Shown here: in pieces, positions 25,426-35,782 of the stretch
Numbering within the stretch: position 1 is the stretch's first letter
Layout of the letters: each line of letters opens with the position of its first letter
Assembly: GCA_026706075.1 (NCBI GenBank)
Contig: JAPOZM010000066.1
Coordinates: 1-64,000 of the forward strand
Length of the DNA stretch: 64,000 nt
Direction of reading: 5' to 3'
Source: Gemmatimonadaceae bacterium
GTDB taxonomy: Bacteria; Latescibacterota; UBA2968; UBA8231
Notes under the pieces: model-generated
The model's database searches: none
The model's input: only the letters and a program-made list of their open reading frames with translations
What the model was told of the DNA's origin: nothing
Translations under genes and position numbers: made by a program

Positions 25426-27132
25426 CTACCAGAGGACGACGAAGAGCAGCCAGGCGGCGACGGCGAGATAGGCGCCCGCCCACAGGCCCGGCCGGCGGTA
25501 CCACACCGGTCCCCCGGGACCCGCGGGGAAGGGGTAGCGGGGCCGCACCGGGGCCCGGGCGAGGGTCCGGTGCAGCCAGGTGCCCTCGAGCCGGGAGAGG
25601 CGCCCGGCCATCGACCTCCTCAACTCCGACGGATCGTCGTCCCTCGACCAGACGAGCCCCCGCAGTTCCTCCCTCGGCAGCCGGCCCCGGCGGGCGTCGA
25701 TCGCCTTCGACACGATCCACATGCTGGCCGCGGGCAGGACCAGGTTCCACAGGTAGGCCCACCACAGGTCGGTGTACCAGACCGGCAGCGGCCAGCCGCG
25801 GGCCTCGCCGAGGATCGCCGAGGCGCCGTAGAGCAGACCGACGCACAGGCCGACGATCCCCGTCTCCCGGTGGACCCTGGTGAAGACGCCCATGAGGATC
25901 ACCGTCATCAGCGGCACGGCGATGGCGCCGGCGAGGCGCAGATAGAACAGGAGCATGCCCCCTTCCAGGAAGGGGACGTAGGCGAACCCCAGGGCGAGGA
26001 TGAAGGGGACCGAGATCCGCCCCACCTTCGTGTAGTGGGCGTCGCTGCCCCGGCGCACCAGGAAGCGGGCGTAGATGTCGCGCACGAAGAGGGAGGAGAT
26101 GCCGATGCCGATGGAGTCGAAGGTCGAGTAGGCCGCGGCCACGAGCCCCGCCACCACCAGGCCCACGAGACCGGCGGGGAGGTACTCGACGATCATGCGC
26201 GGATAGGCCTCGTCGACGATCTCCAGGCCCGGGAACTCGGCCCGGGCCATCGGCCCGAGGGTGACGTTGAAGAACAGGCAGACGGCGGTGGCCAGGCTGG
26301 CGACGACGACGGCCATCTTGAAGTCCCACTCCGAGCGGGCCCCGAGGAAGCGGATCGCCTCGTACTGGTTGATGAGGACGTAGGTGGTGAGCACGACCAG
26401 GAAACCGAAGACGACGAGAATGGGCGGCACCCCCTCGGGACCGTAGCCGCCGACGTGGAGCAGGCGGTCCGAGAGCCCGCTCTCCACCGTCTCAAGCCGC
26501 ATGGCGACGCCGTCCCAGCCGCCCATGGCGGAGTAGACGAAGCCCCACAGGACGAAGGAGGCGACGATCATGGTCAGGCTCTGCAGGGCGTCGGTGAGGA
26601 CGCCGGCGCGCAGGCCGCCGCGGACCAGGTAGAGGGCCGAGGTGGACGCCACCGCGCCGACGACGATCCAGCAGGTCCCCGGGGCCAGGCCGGCGACGAC
26701 GTTGAGGACCAGGAACATGGAGTAGTAGATGTTCCCGAGGACGTTGGTCCGCGACTGCACGTTGATCAGCACCGCCATGACCCGCGCCGCCGGACCGAAG
26801 CGGAACTCCAGCCACTCGGCGTTGGTGAAGACGCCCGAGCGGTACATGGGCACGATGACGAAGAAGCCCAGGACCATCCATCCCACGGCGATCCCCAGCC
26901 ACCACTGGGACAGCTGCGACAGCCCCAGGGTGTAGGAGCCGCCCACGATGCCCACGTAGTCGCCGCTGTCGACGGCGGTACCGAAGGCGGAGAGGCCGAT
27001 CACCCACCAGGGCATCGACTTGGCCGCCAGGTACCAGTCGAAGCTCTCGCCCTTGTGGCGGAAGGAGACCAGGCTGTAGAGGACGATGCCGCCGTTGAGG
27101 ACGGCGACGACGGCCCAGTCGAGAGTGGTCAT
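25426..27132 (-). CDS. Sodium:solute symporter (SSF family)
   Basis: A 568-residue inner-membrane Na+-coupled transporter with about 13-14 hydrophobic segments. Family landmarks are FDWYLAAKSMPWWVIGLSAF, GTAVDSGDYVGIVGGSYTLG, NAEWLEFRFGPAARVMAVL, RGGLRAGVLTDALQSLTMIV and the Na+-site region [22 protein letters not shown]-terminal extension of about 90 residues carries a final helix (GAYLAVAAWLLFVVLW). SSF proteins next to polysaccharide lyases often import the released uronides or sugars; that link is inference from the heparinase-like gene, which ends 25 bases away. The start ATG lies 89 bases from the divergent alcohol dehydrogenase gene, sharing a promoter region. Confidence 0.93.
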   Translation of the reverse strand: MTTLDWAVVAVLNGGIVLYSLVSFRHKGESFDWYLAAKSMPWWVIGLSAFGTAVDSGDYVGIVGGSYTLGLSQLSQWWLGIAVGWMVLGFFVIVPMYRSGVFTNAEWLEFRFGPAARVMAVLINVQSRTNVLGNIYYSMFLVLNVVAGLAPGTCWIVVGAVASTSALYLVRGGLRAGVLTDALQSLTMIVASFVLWGFVYSAMGGWDGVAMRLETVESGLSDRLLHVGGYGPEGVPPILVVFGFLVVLTTYVLINQYEAIRFLGARSEWDFKMAVVVASLATAVCLFFNVTLGPMARAEFPGLEIVDEAYPRMIVEYLPAGLVGLVVAGLVAAAYSTFDSIGIGISSLFVRDIYARFLVRRGSDAHYTKVGRISVPFILALGFAYVPFLEGGMLLFYLRLAGAIAVPLMTVILMGVFTRVHRETGIVGLCVGLLYGASAILGEARGWPLPVWYTDLWWAYLWNLVLPAASMWIVSKAIDARRGRLPREELRGLVWSRDDDPSELRRSMAGRLSRLEGTWLHRTLARAPVRPRYPFPAGPGGPVWYRRPGLWAGAYLAVAAWLLFVVLW

Positions 27133-27221
27133 GCGGATGCCTTCACGGGGGCGAACGTCTTCGGCGCCTGGACGGATCGAGCGGTTGGCGCCCCTCCCTG
27201 GGGCGGGTATCCTTAGCCGCC

Positions 27222-28271
27222 ATGAGAGCCGCCGTGCTGACCGAGTTCGGGTCGCCCCTCCAGGTGCGCGACCTGCCCCGGCCCGAGGCGACGCCCGAAT
27301 CCGCCGTGGTCCGCGTCGAGGCCTGCGGGATCTGCCGCAGCGACTGGCACGCCTGGCGCGGCGACTGGCCCTCGGTGGAACCGCCCCGGGTGCTGGGCCA
27401 CGAGCTCGGCGGGGTCGTGGAGGAGGTAGGCGCCGGGGTCCGCTCCTTCCAGGCCGGCGACCGCGTCACCTCGCCCTTCCACCAGGCCTGCGGCCGCTGC
27501 GGGCACTGCTACGGCGGCCGCTCCAACATCTGCAAGGCCAACGGCGTCATCGGCATCACCTTCGACGGCGGCTACGGACGCTACGTGCGCGTGCCGGAGG
27601 CCGACGTCAACCTCGTGCGACTGCCCGAGGAGGTGGACTTCCTCGGCGCCGCGGCCCTCGGGTGCCGCTTCATGACGGCCTGGCACGGCCTGGTCGACCG
27701 CGCCCGGGTGGTGCCCGGCGAGTGGGTGGCCGTCTTCGGAGCCGGCGGCATCGGGCTCTCGGCGGTGCAGATCGCCTCCGCTCTCGGGGCCCGCGTCATC
27801 GCCGTGGACATCGATGAGGGCAAGCTGGTCCGGGCCCGCGAGGAAGGAGCCGTCGCCGGTGTCGACGCCGGCAGCTGCGACGCCGCCGAGGCGGTGCGCG
27901 ATCTCAGCGGCGGCGGCGCCGATCTCAGCCTCGACGCCCTGGGCTCGTCGAAGACCGCCCGGCCGGCCCTGGCCAGCCTGCGCAAGGGCGCCCGCCACCT
28001 GCAGATCGGCATGTCGACGCCGGAGGAGGAGGCCGAGGAGGGTCACCTGGCCCTGCCCGTGGACGACATGATCCGCGACGAGATCAGCTTCGTCACCAGC
28101 CTCGGGTGTCCCACCACCAGCTACCCCGGCCTGCTGGCCCTGGTCGCCGAGGGCCGCCTCGATCCCGCGCGCCTGGTGAGCGCCACGGTGAGCGTCGACG
28201 CGGCCGGCGGGGTGCTGGCGGAGATGACCGGCTTCGGCACGCTGGGCTTCACCGTCATCGACACCTGGTGA
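27222..28271 (+). CDS. Zinc-dependent alcohol dehydrogenase (MDR superfamily)
   Basis: A 349-residue NAD(P)-dependent dehydrogenase. The catalytic zinc site is seen as ACGICRSDWHAW and VLGHELGGVVEEVG. The structural zinc loop is HQACGRCGHCYGGRSNIC with four Cys. The Rossmann fold has VAVFGAGGIGLSAVQIA and the Asp of VIAVDIDEGKL, which favours NAD. The length is standard. It likely oxidises a sugar alcohol or other secondary alcohol, in keeping with the adjacent transporter and lyase. Divergent from the SSF gene. Substrate not predictable. Confidence 0.93.
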   Translation: MRAAVLTEFGSPLQVRDLPRPEATPESAVVRVEACGICRSDWHAWRGDWPSVEPPRVLGHELGGVVEEVGAGVRSFQAGDRVTSPFHQACGRCGHCYGGRSNICKANGVIGITFDGGYGRYVRVPEADVNLVRLPEEVDFLGAAALGCRFMTAWHGLVDRARVVPGEWVAVFGAGGIGLSAVQIASALGARVIAVDIDEGKLVRAREEGAVAGVDAGSCDAAEAVRDLSGGGADLSLDALGSSKTARPALASLRKGARHLQIGMSTPEEEAEEGHLALPVDDMIRDEISFVTSLGCPTTSYPGLLALVAEGRLDPARLVSATVSVDAAGGVLAEMTGFGTLGFTVIDTW

Positions 28272-28287
28272 TCCCGCGCGCGGCACC

Positions 28288-28422
28288 ATTGCCGACTGGA
28301 TTCCTCCCACCGCCACCGTCGCCCTGATCCTGGTCCTCCGGCTAGATCTGTCCGCCCGCATCGACCGCATCAACGACCGCTTCGACCGACACCTGGAGAA
28401 CAACCCCGCGTGTTCCGACTGA
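28288..28422 (+). CDS. Small membrane/coiled-coil ORF, possibly degenerate
   Basis: An open frame of 44 codons reading ADWIPPTATVALILVL followed by LSARIDRINDRFDRHLENNP. A short hydrophobic segment followed by heptad-like RIDRINDRFDRHLE is the build of many tiny membrane-anchored coiled-coil proteins. No ATG, GTG or TTG is available; ATT at 28288 is the only near-cognate start before the hydrophobic part, and no ribosome site is seen. It is either a gene with an unusual start or a decayed one. Its end overlaps the start of the next small ORF by 13 bases. Confidence 0.35.
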   Translation: MADWIPPTATVALILVLRLDLSARIDRINDRFDRHLENNPACSD

Positions 28423-28559
28423 TCAGGGGAGTGGTACAGTGCTCCCTGGTCTGGTTGGCGATCATCTTCCTGATCGGGCTCGCGTGTGGGCGTGCCGGCA
28501 CGCGGCTGGCCCCCGAGGGGCCGCAACCCCACACCCTGGTGATCCCGGGCCCCGGCTGA
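28410..28559 (+). CDS. Small hydrophobic protein (49 residues)
   Basis: From GTG the product has one transmembrane-like stretch (CSLVWLAIIFLIGLACG, about 11-27) and a Pro/Gly-rich tail ending HTLVIPGPG. GGAG lies 12 bases upstream within the preceding ORF. I recognise no family. The two Cys flanking the hydrophobic run could also suggest a lipoprotein-like anchor. It and the preceding ORF fill the 331-base gap between the alcohol dehydrogenase and the convergent glycosyltransferase. Confidence 0.4.
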   Translation: MFRLIRGVVQCSLVWLAIIFLIGLACGRAGTRLAPEGPQPHTLVIPGPG

Positions 28560-28602
28560 TACCTGCGCGGCCCTATGGGATCGGCCTCACATCCGAGGCC
28601 GC

Positions 28603-29730
28603 TCAACTCCGGACGAACTCCAGCAGGCGCCGCACGTAGGCGTCGTTGCCGTAGCGGCCGAGGACCCGTCGCTGGGCGGCCCTCCCCGCCGCCTCGCGCT
28701 GGTCGTCGTGGCGCAGCCACCAGGCGGCCTTGTCGCGCAGCTCCTCCACCGTCTCCCAGGTGTCGATCTGGCGGCCGATGTCGAACTCCTCCTCCATCCC
28801 CTCCACGTAGTCGGTCAGCATGAAGCCGCCGGAGCCGGTGATCGCCGTGTCGCGCTGGTTCAGGTAGCCGCGGGAGCGGGGCGAGTTGTGCTGGTTGACG
28901 TTGATCTTCGCCGCCCGGTAGACCCCGGGCAGCTCGCGGTAGGTGCGGAAGCCGCGGTAGCAGGAACGGGGGATGCCGGCGAAGGTGCCGAAGCCGAGGC
29001 CGCCGTAGACGTGGGTGCGGCCCAGGGCGGCCACGGTGTCGACGACCTGCTGGCGCAGCACCCGCTGGTCGGGAAAGCCGATGGGATGGGTGATCCGCTC
29101 GACCGGATCGGGCGAGGTCAGGTAGGCCTGCCCGTCGCTGTCGCCGCGGGCGTAGATGGAGAGGATGGTGACCGAGAAGTCGCACTCCTCGTGGGGGGCG
29201 GGCTCGGCCACGCCGTGGAGCTGGCGGGCCGGCGGCGGGTAGAGGACGATCGCCCGGATCCCCCTCTCGCGGTAGACCTCGACGCTCTCCTTGCAGCAGG
29301 TGACGACGAACTCGAACTCGCGGGAGAATTCGGGATGGCGGAGCGCGTCCCAGGGGTCGTCCTGGGTGTGGGTCACCGTCTTCAGCCACGGGAACCGCCG
29401 CCGCAGGGAGGCGATCAGCCCCGGCGGGCAGTCGTCCTTGCTGAACCACCACAGCAGCAGCTCCGGCCGGTGCTCCTGCACGAGTCCGGCCAGGCCCTCC
29501 TCGAAGGCGCCGGCATCGGCGTAGCGCAGGTCCCAGCGCTCCGGCGCCGGGATGCGGTCCGCCTCCTCCGCCGCCAGCAGGGCGTCCGCCTCCCGGTGGG
29601 CCTCGATGCATCCCCGGCTGGGGGCGTGGACCACCCGCAGGCCGGCGGCCTCGAATCCCTGCTGGATGCTCCACAGGGACTGCCCGGGGGCGAAGCCCCC
29701 CACGAGCAGCACGCTCTCCGGTCCGCTCAT
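28603..29730 (-). CDS. CgeB-like glycosyltransferase
   Basis: A 375-residue protein with the two-lobed GT-B-like layout of the CgeB family. The N-terminal lobe has VLLVGGFAPGQSLWSIQQGF and ELLLWWFSKDDCPPGLI, then VTHTQDDPWDALRHPEF. The C-terminal lobe has GIPRSCYRGFRTYRELPGVY, KINVNQHNSPRSRGYLNQR and ITGSGGFMLTDYVEGMEEEF, followed by the helix EELRDKAAWWLRHDDQREAA. Members transfer sugars onto polysaccharide, protein or small molecules; the acceptor is unknown. Its ATG overlaps the stop of the DNA methyltransferase gene as ATGA, so the two are translated together. Confidence 0.85.
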   Translation of the reverse strand: MSGPESVLLVGGFAPGQSLWSIQQGFEAAGLRVVHAPSRGCIEAHREADALLAAEEADRIPAPERWDLRYADAGAFEEGLAGLVQEHRPELLLWWFSKDDCPPGLIASLRRRFPWLKTVTHTQDDPWDALRHPEFSREFEFVVTCCKESVEVYRERGIRAIVLYPPPARQLHGVAEPAPHEECDFSVTILSIYARGDSDGQAYLTSPDPVERITHPIGFPDQRVLRQQVVDTVAALGRTHVYGGLGFGTFAGIPRSCYRGFRTYRELPGVYRAAKINVNQHNSPRSRGYLNQRDTAITGSGGFMLTDYVEGMEEEFDIGRQIDTWETVEELRDKAAWWLRHDDQREAAGRAAQRRVLGRYGNDAYVRRLLEFVRS

Positions 29731-30605
29731 CCCGTTACCGGCGCGCCCAGCCTGGCCACGTCGGCGGCTCTCTCCACGGCCAGACGCGACTGCCGGCAGT
29801 ACTCGGGATCGGTCTCGAAGCCGGCGAAGTCGACGCCCAGCTCGACGCAGGCCAACGCCGAGGCGCCGATGCCGAGGAAGGGGTCCATGACCCGCCGCGC
29901 CCGCTCCACCCCGTGGAGGCGCACGCACATGCGCGGGATCTTCACCGGGAAGGTGGCCGGGTGGGGCCGCTGATCGCGGCGGCTGCGGATCGTGCGGTAG
30001 GGGACGAACCAGGTGTTGCCGCGGCAGCGCCTGTCCCCGTGGACGCTGTTCCAGCGCGCCACGTTCGACTTGTCCTGGTACTCGACGCCGACGGCCAGCC
30101 GGTCGAGGGGGACATCCCCTCCCTTGGTGAGGTGGAAGATGTACTCGTGGCAGTCGTTCACGTAGCGCTGGCTCTGGATCGGCTTGTAGTGGCCCACCGA
30201 CACGTTGCCCGCGATCCCGGGGTAGCGGCCCACGTCCCCCTTCTCGATGGCGATCGACTTGACCCAGTGGAAGACGTTCTGCAGCTCGAAGTGCCGCCGC
30301 AGCTCGAGGAGGACCTCGAAGGGGCCCCAGGGGTCGGACGGCTTGCCGCCGATGTTGAGGAAGAGGGAGCCCGAGTCGTTCAGGACCTCGCGAACGGCGG
30401 CGCCCCACTCTCCCATCCAGCGCAGGTACTCCCGGCGCGAACCGGAGTCGTCGTAGCCGCTGTAGCGGATGCCCAGGTTGTACGGCGGGGAGGTGACCAC
30501 CACGTCGACGCCGCCGGCGCCGAGGCGCCGGCCCATGTTGGCGACACAGTCCTCACACCAGACGTCGACGGAGCGGCCTCCGGCCTCGACGTGGAAGCCC
30601 GCCAT
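29727..30605 (-). CDS. Site-specific DNA methyltransferase (beta-class order, TSPPY motif)
   Basis: A 292-residue S-adenosylmethionine-dependent enzyme. The catalytic motif IV is VVVTSPPYNLG (38-43) near the N-terminus. The SAM-binding motif I is MDPFLGIGASALACVELG (240-257) near the C-terminus, the order of beta-class amino-methyltransferases. TSPPY is most often seen in N4-cytosine enzymes but also occurs in some N6-adenine ones. The middle (SIAIEKGDVGRYPGIAG, HEYIFHLTKGG) would hold target recognition. No restriction gene is adjacent, so it is an orphan. Its ATG overlaps the stop of the gamma-glutamyltransferase gene by one base and its own stop overlaps the glycosyltransferase start. Confidence 0.92.
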   Translation of the reverse strand: MAGFHVEAGGRSVDVWCEDCVANMGRRLGAGGVDVVVTSPPYNLGIRYSGYDDSGSRREYLRWMGEWGAAVREVLNDSGSLFLNIGGKPSDPWGPFEVLLELRRHFELQNVFHWVKSIAIEKGDVGRYPGIAGNVSVGHYKPIQSQRYVNDCHEYIFHLTKGGDVPLDRLAVGVEYQDKSNVARWNSVHGDRRCRGNTWFVPYRTIRSRRDQRPHPATFPVKIPRMCVRLHGVERARRVMDPFLGIGASALACVELGVDFAGFETDPEYCRQSRLAVERAADVARLGAPVTG

Positions 30606-32239
30606 CAGCAGCCGAGGGCGTAGCCGTCCCGGCGGGGGTCGGCGCCGCCCATGAAGGCGCCGGAGTCGGGGTCGACGTGGATGCCCTGGCCGCCGCCGAC
30701 GCCGGGCGACCAGTCCCCGAGGTGGTGGATCTCGTGGCCCCGGCGCTCCAGGTCGGCGAGCACCTCCGACGGCACCCGCGACTCGACCTCGACGCGCCGC
30801 GTCCGTCCCGCCTTGATGCGCGGCGCCTCGATGGCGGCCTGCACGTTCATGCCGTGGTCGAGGACGTTCATGATCATCTGCGGCGTCGTCTGCAGGATGC
30901 CGTACGATCCCGGCGTGCCGATGAGCAGGCGCAGTCCGTCCGCGTCCCACACCTGCGCCGGGGAGACGCACATCTCGTTCTTCTTTGACGGCCCGATGGC
31001 GTTGGGGCTGCCTTCAACGGCATCGAACCAGTTCATGAAGTTGTTCAACGTCACCCCCGTGCCCGGCACCACCATGGCCGATCCGAAGCCCGAGCCCAGG
31101 CTCTGGGTGCAGGCCACGGCGTTGCCGTCGGCGTCGATCGTGTCGAAGTGGGTGGTGCACTCCGTCTTCGTCCAGGCTCTCGGATCGCCGGCGCCGGCCT
31201 CGCCCTCCTGCGGGTCGGGCCGGAAGGTGTCGCCCACGTGGACGGCGGCTTCCGCGCCGATCAGGCGCCGGCGCTCGGCGGCGTAGCCCTCCGACAGCAG
31301 TCCGGCCGTGGGCGGATCGTCGATGGCGGTGTAGTGGATGCGGTCGACGCAGGCCAGCTTCACCGCCTCGATGAAGGTGTGCAGCGTCTCCGCCGTGTTG
31401 TGGCCCATGGCGCCGATGTCGAAGCCCTCGAGGATCTTCAGGGTCTGGAGGTACTGCACGGCCTGGCAGGGCGGCGGCGGCGCGAAGATCGTCCAGTCGC
31501 GGTAGCCGACCCCGACGGGATCCAGCCAGGCAGGCTCGTTGGCGACCAGGTCCTCTTTGGTGAGCAGGCCTCCGCTCTCGGCCATGTGGGCGGCGATGGC
31601 GTCGCCGATGGCGCCGCCGTAGAAGACGTCGGGGCCCTCCGCCGCGACGGTGCGGAAGGTCTGCGCCAGATCCTGCTGCACGAGGACGCCCCCCGGACCG
31701 GGGCTGCTTCCGTCCACGAGGTAGGTCCTCGCCGACTCCGGGAACCGCCGCAGCCCCGCGGCGCACGATTCGAAGAACCAGTCGTTCTTGACGGTGAGGG
31801 GGAAGCCGCCCTCGGCCAGCTCGATGGCGGGGGCGAAGACGGCGGCGGCGTCCATGGAGCCGTAGCGCCGCAGGGCCTCCATCCAGCCGGCGCAGGCGCC
31901 GGGGACGAGGGGGGAGAGGGGCCCGAGCGACTGCTGCTCGCGGTCGGTGTACAGGGAGAGGTCGGCGGCGGCCGGGGTCAGGCCCACGTAGTCGCAGACC
32001 TTGTGCTCGCCGTCGCGGGCCGAGTAGATGTGCATGTAGCCGACGCCGCCGATGCCCGACATGTACGGCTCGGCCACGTTGAGGGCCGCGGCGGTGGCCA
32101 CGGCGGCGTCGATGGCGTTGCCCCCCTCCAGCAGGATGCGGACCCCCGCTAGGGAGGCCAGTGGATGGGCGGCGGCCACGAGTCCGCGGCGCCCGGTTAC
32201 GGTGGAACGGTGGCTGAGTCCTCGGGAGGGAAAGGCCAT
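30605..32239 (-). CDS. ggt: Gamma-glutamyltransferase family protein
   Basis: A 544-residue Ntn-hydrolase that would cleave itself and then transfer or hydrolyse gamma-glutamyl groups such as that of glutathione. The N-terminal half has GRRGLVAAAHPLASLAG and ILLEGGNAIDAAVATAAALN. The autocatalytic nucleophile is Thr362 in ECTTHFDTIDADGNAVACTQ, followed by TLNNFMNWFD and GTPGSYGILQTTPQMIMNVL. No signal peptide is visible, so it appears cytoplasmic, unlike classical periplasmic GGT; other acyl or amide substrates are possible. The ATG with GGAG 11 bases upstream is preferred over a start 25 codons earlier. Divergent from the threonine aldolase gene. Confidence 0.92.
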   Translation of the reverse strand: MAFPSRGLSHRSTVTGRRGLVAAAHPLASLAGVRILLEGGNAIDAAVATAAALNVAEPYMSGIGGVGYMHIYSARDGEHKVCDYVGLTPAAADLSLYTDREQQSLGPLSPLVPGACAGWMEALRRYGSMDAAAVFAPAIELAEGGFPLTVKNDWFFESCAAGLRRFPESARTYLVDGSSPGPGGVLVQQDLAQTFRTVAAEGPDVFYGGAIGDAIAAHMAESGGLLTKEDLVANEPAWLDPVGVGYRDWTIFAPPPPCQAVQYLQTLKILEGFDIGAMGHNTAETLHTFIEAVKLACVDRIHYTAIDDPPTAGLLSEGYAAERRRLIGAEAAVHVGDTFRPDPQEGEAGAGDPRAWTKTECTTHFDTIDADGNAVACTQSLGSGFGSAMVVPGTGVTLNNFMNWFDAVEGSPNAIGPSKKNEMCVSPAQVWDADGLRLLIGTPGSYGILQTTPQMIMNVLDHGMNVQAAIEAPRIKAGRTRRVEVESRVPSEVLADLERRGHEIHHLGDWSPGVGGGQGIHVDPDSGAFMGGADPRRDGYALGC

Positions 32240-32319
32240 TCGACAGTTTTCTCCGGCTCGGTTAGGTTTGGCGGCGTGAGAGGATAAGAAAGGACCGCCC
32301 GAAGGAGCCAGCATCGGAC

Positions 32320-33371
<1,052 letters not shown>

Positions 33372-33375
<4 letters not shown>

Positions 33376-35720
33376 CCGCCCGGGCGGCGCTGCTCGCGGC
33401 CGCTTTCGCCACCGCCTGCGACGGCTCTTCCGGGCCCTCGACCGCCCCCTCCAACCGGCTGGCCGCCGAGACCAGCCCCTACCTGCTTCTCCACGCCGGC
33501 AACCCCGTCGACTGGTACCCCTGGGGTCCGGAGGCGCTGGCCCTCGCCCGCCGCGAGGACCGGCCGATCTTCCTCTCCGTGGGCTACTCCACTTGCTACT
33601 GGTGCCACGTCATGGAGCGCGAGGTGTTCTCCGACCCGGAGATTGCGGCGCAGATGAACGAGGGGTTCGTCAACATCAAGGTCGACCGCGAGGAGCGCCC
33701 CGACCTGGACGCGATCTACATGACGGCGACGCAGATCCTGGCCGGGCGCGGGGGCTGGCCCAACTCGGTCTTTCTCACCCCCGCGCTGGAGCCGTTCTTC
33801 GCCGGCACCTACTTCCCGCCGCGGGACCTCCCGGGGCGGCCCGGCTTCCCGCGGGTGCTGGAGGAAGTGCGCACCGCCTGGGTCGAACGCCGGCCGGAGG
33901 TGGAGCGGATGGCCTCGGGGATGGCCGAGCGCATCCGCCGCGCCCAGTCGCAGACCGAGGAGCCGCGCGATCCCTCGGCCGAGGTGGTCGCCGAAGCCGT
34001 GGAACGGATCAAGGCCCTCTACGACAGCGAGAACGGGGGGTTCGGCGGGGCCCCCAAGTTTCCGCCCACCATGCGCCTGGAGCTGCTGCGGCAGGTCCAC
34101 GCCGAGGAGGGGGACGAGGAGGCGGGGCGCATCCTCGGCCACTCCCTGGAGGCGATGGCCCGGGGCGGGATCCACGACCACGCGGGAGGCGGGTTCCACC
34201 GCTACGCCACCGACGCCGGCTGGCGGGTGCCCCACTTCGAGAAGATGCTCTACAACCAGGCCCAGATGCTGCGTCTCTACGCCCGCGCCTACCTGTCCAC
34301 GGGGGACGACCGCTGGCGCCGGGTGGCCGAGGGGATCCTGCGCTACGTCCGCCGGGAGATGACCTCCGACGAGGGGGCGTACTTCTCGGCCCTGGACGCC
34401 GAGTCGGAGCACGTGGAGGGCAAGTACTACACGTGGACGGAGGAGGGGGTCCGCGAGGCCCTGGGGTCCGCGGCGGCCGATACCCTGCTGGCCGCGTACG
34501 GCCTGGCCCCCGTTCCGGAGGGTGAAGGCGCCGCCCTCTACCAGCGGACCGGCATCGGTTCGGCGGCGGACGCCCTGGGCGTCGGGGAGGCGGCTTTGCG
34601 CGCCTCTCTGGAGGCCTCCCTGGAACGCCTGCGCCAGGCCCGGCAGTCGCGCGCCTATCCGCTGCTGGACGACAAGGTGATCACCGCCTGGAACGGCATG
34701 ATGATCGCCGCCGCCGCCGAGGCGGGAGCCGTCCTCGGCGACGAGGGCGCCATCGCCGAGGCCGAAGCGGCGGCTCGGTTCGTGCTGGAGCGCCTGCGCG
34801 AGGACGGCGGGTTGTACCGCGTGCACCGCGCCGGCGCTTCCCGCTACGACGGTTACCTGGAGGACCATGCCCATCTCGCCGACGGCCTGCTGGCCCTGCA
34901 CCGGGCCGGCGGAGAGCCGCGGTGGCTCGACGAGGCGCGGTCGGTGGCCGACGCCATGGTCGATCGCTTCCGCGACGCCGACGGCGGCGGCGGGTTCTTC
35001 TTCACCACCGGGGGGCGGGACCTGATCGCCCGCAGCAAGGTTGCCTGGGACGGCGCCCTGCCGGCGGCCAATGCGGTGGCCGCGCGGGTGCTTCTGGAGC
35101 TGGGGGAGGCGGCCCTGGAGGAGCGCTACACGGAGGCGGCCGTGGAGTGCATGCGGGCCTTCGGCGGCAGCGTCGCCTCGGCGCCGGGGGGACATGCGCA
35201 CATGATCACGGCCATGCGAGCCTGGCTGCGATTCGGGAAGGCGGGCCCCTCGCTGGCGGAGGGATCCACCGTCCCGCTCCCGGACTCCCCACAGATGCCG
35301 GCGTCGGCGGACTCCATCGTCAAGGTGGCTTTCGCACTCGATTCGCCGCGGCTGGCCCCCGGGGAACCGGCCCGTCTCACCGTACGTCTCGAAATCGCCG
35401 AGGGCTGGCACGTCAACGCCAACCCGGCCTCGGCCGGTCTCGTGCCGACCACGGTCACGGTGAACCCGGGCCGCCTGCCCCTGCGCCAGATCGACGTCGA
35501 GTACCCGCCCTCCCGGGCGCTGCCCTTCCCCTCCCTGGCCGACACCCTGGAGGTCTGGGAAGGCCGGGTGGAGGTGGTGTCGAGGCTTGCGGCCGAAGAG
35601 GACGCACCGGCGGCCAACGGCGCCCTGCGGGCCTCCGTCCGCTACCAGGCCTGCGACGACGAGGTCTGCCTGCTTCCGGTGGAAGTGGTCGGCTGGATCG
35701 CGGTGGCCGTAGGCGACTGA
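33372..35720 (+). CDS. Thioredoxin-fold DUF255 (YyaL/SPATA20-like) protein fused to a DsbD N-terminal-like domain
   Basis: A 782-residue protein. An N-terminal signal (about 1-16, ending FATAC at Cys16) suggests a lipoprotein, though the lipobox is weak. DUF255 follows at about 25-190 with [19 protein letters not shown], the thioredoxin-type CYWC (C75, C78) and [15 protein letters not shown] sequence, [16 protein letters not shown]. An alpha/alpha-barrel runs to about 640 ([35 protein letters not shown]). The last 140 residues ([20 protein letters not shown] to [12 protein letters not shown]) match the DsbD alpha domain with its Cys pair. The whole fits periplasmic thiol chemistry; the substrate is unknown. 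Coupled to ltaE by GTGA. Confidence 0.88.
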
Positions 35721-35782
35721 GCCCGGCTGCGGCCCCCCCGGGTTCTGCCTACCTTTCCGACCTTGAACGGAGCGGATGCCCC

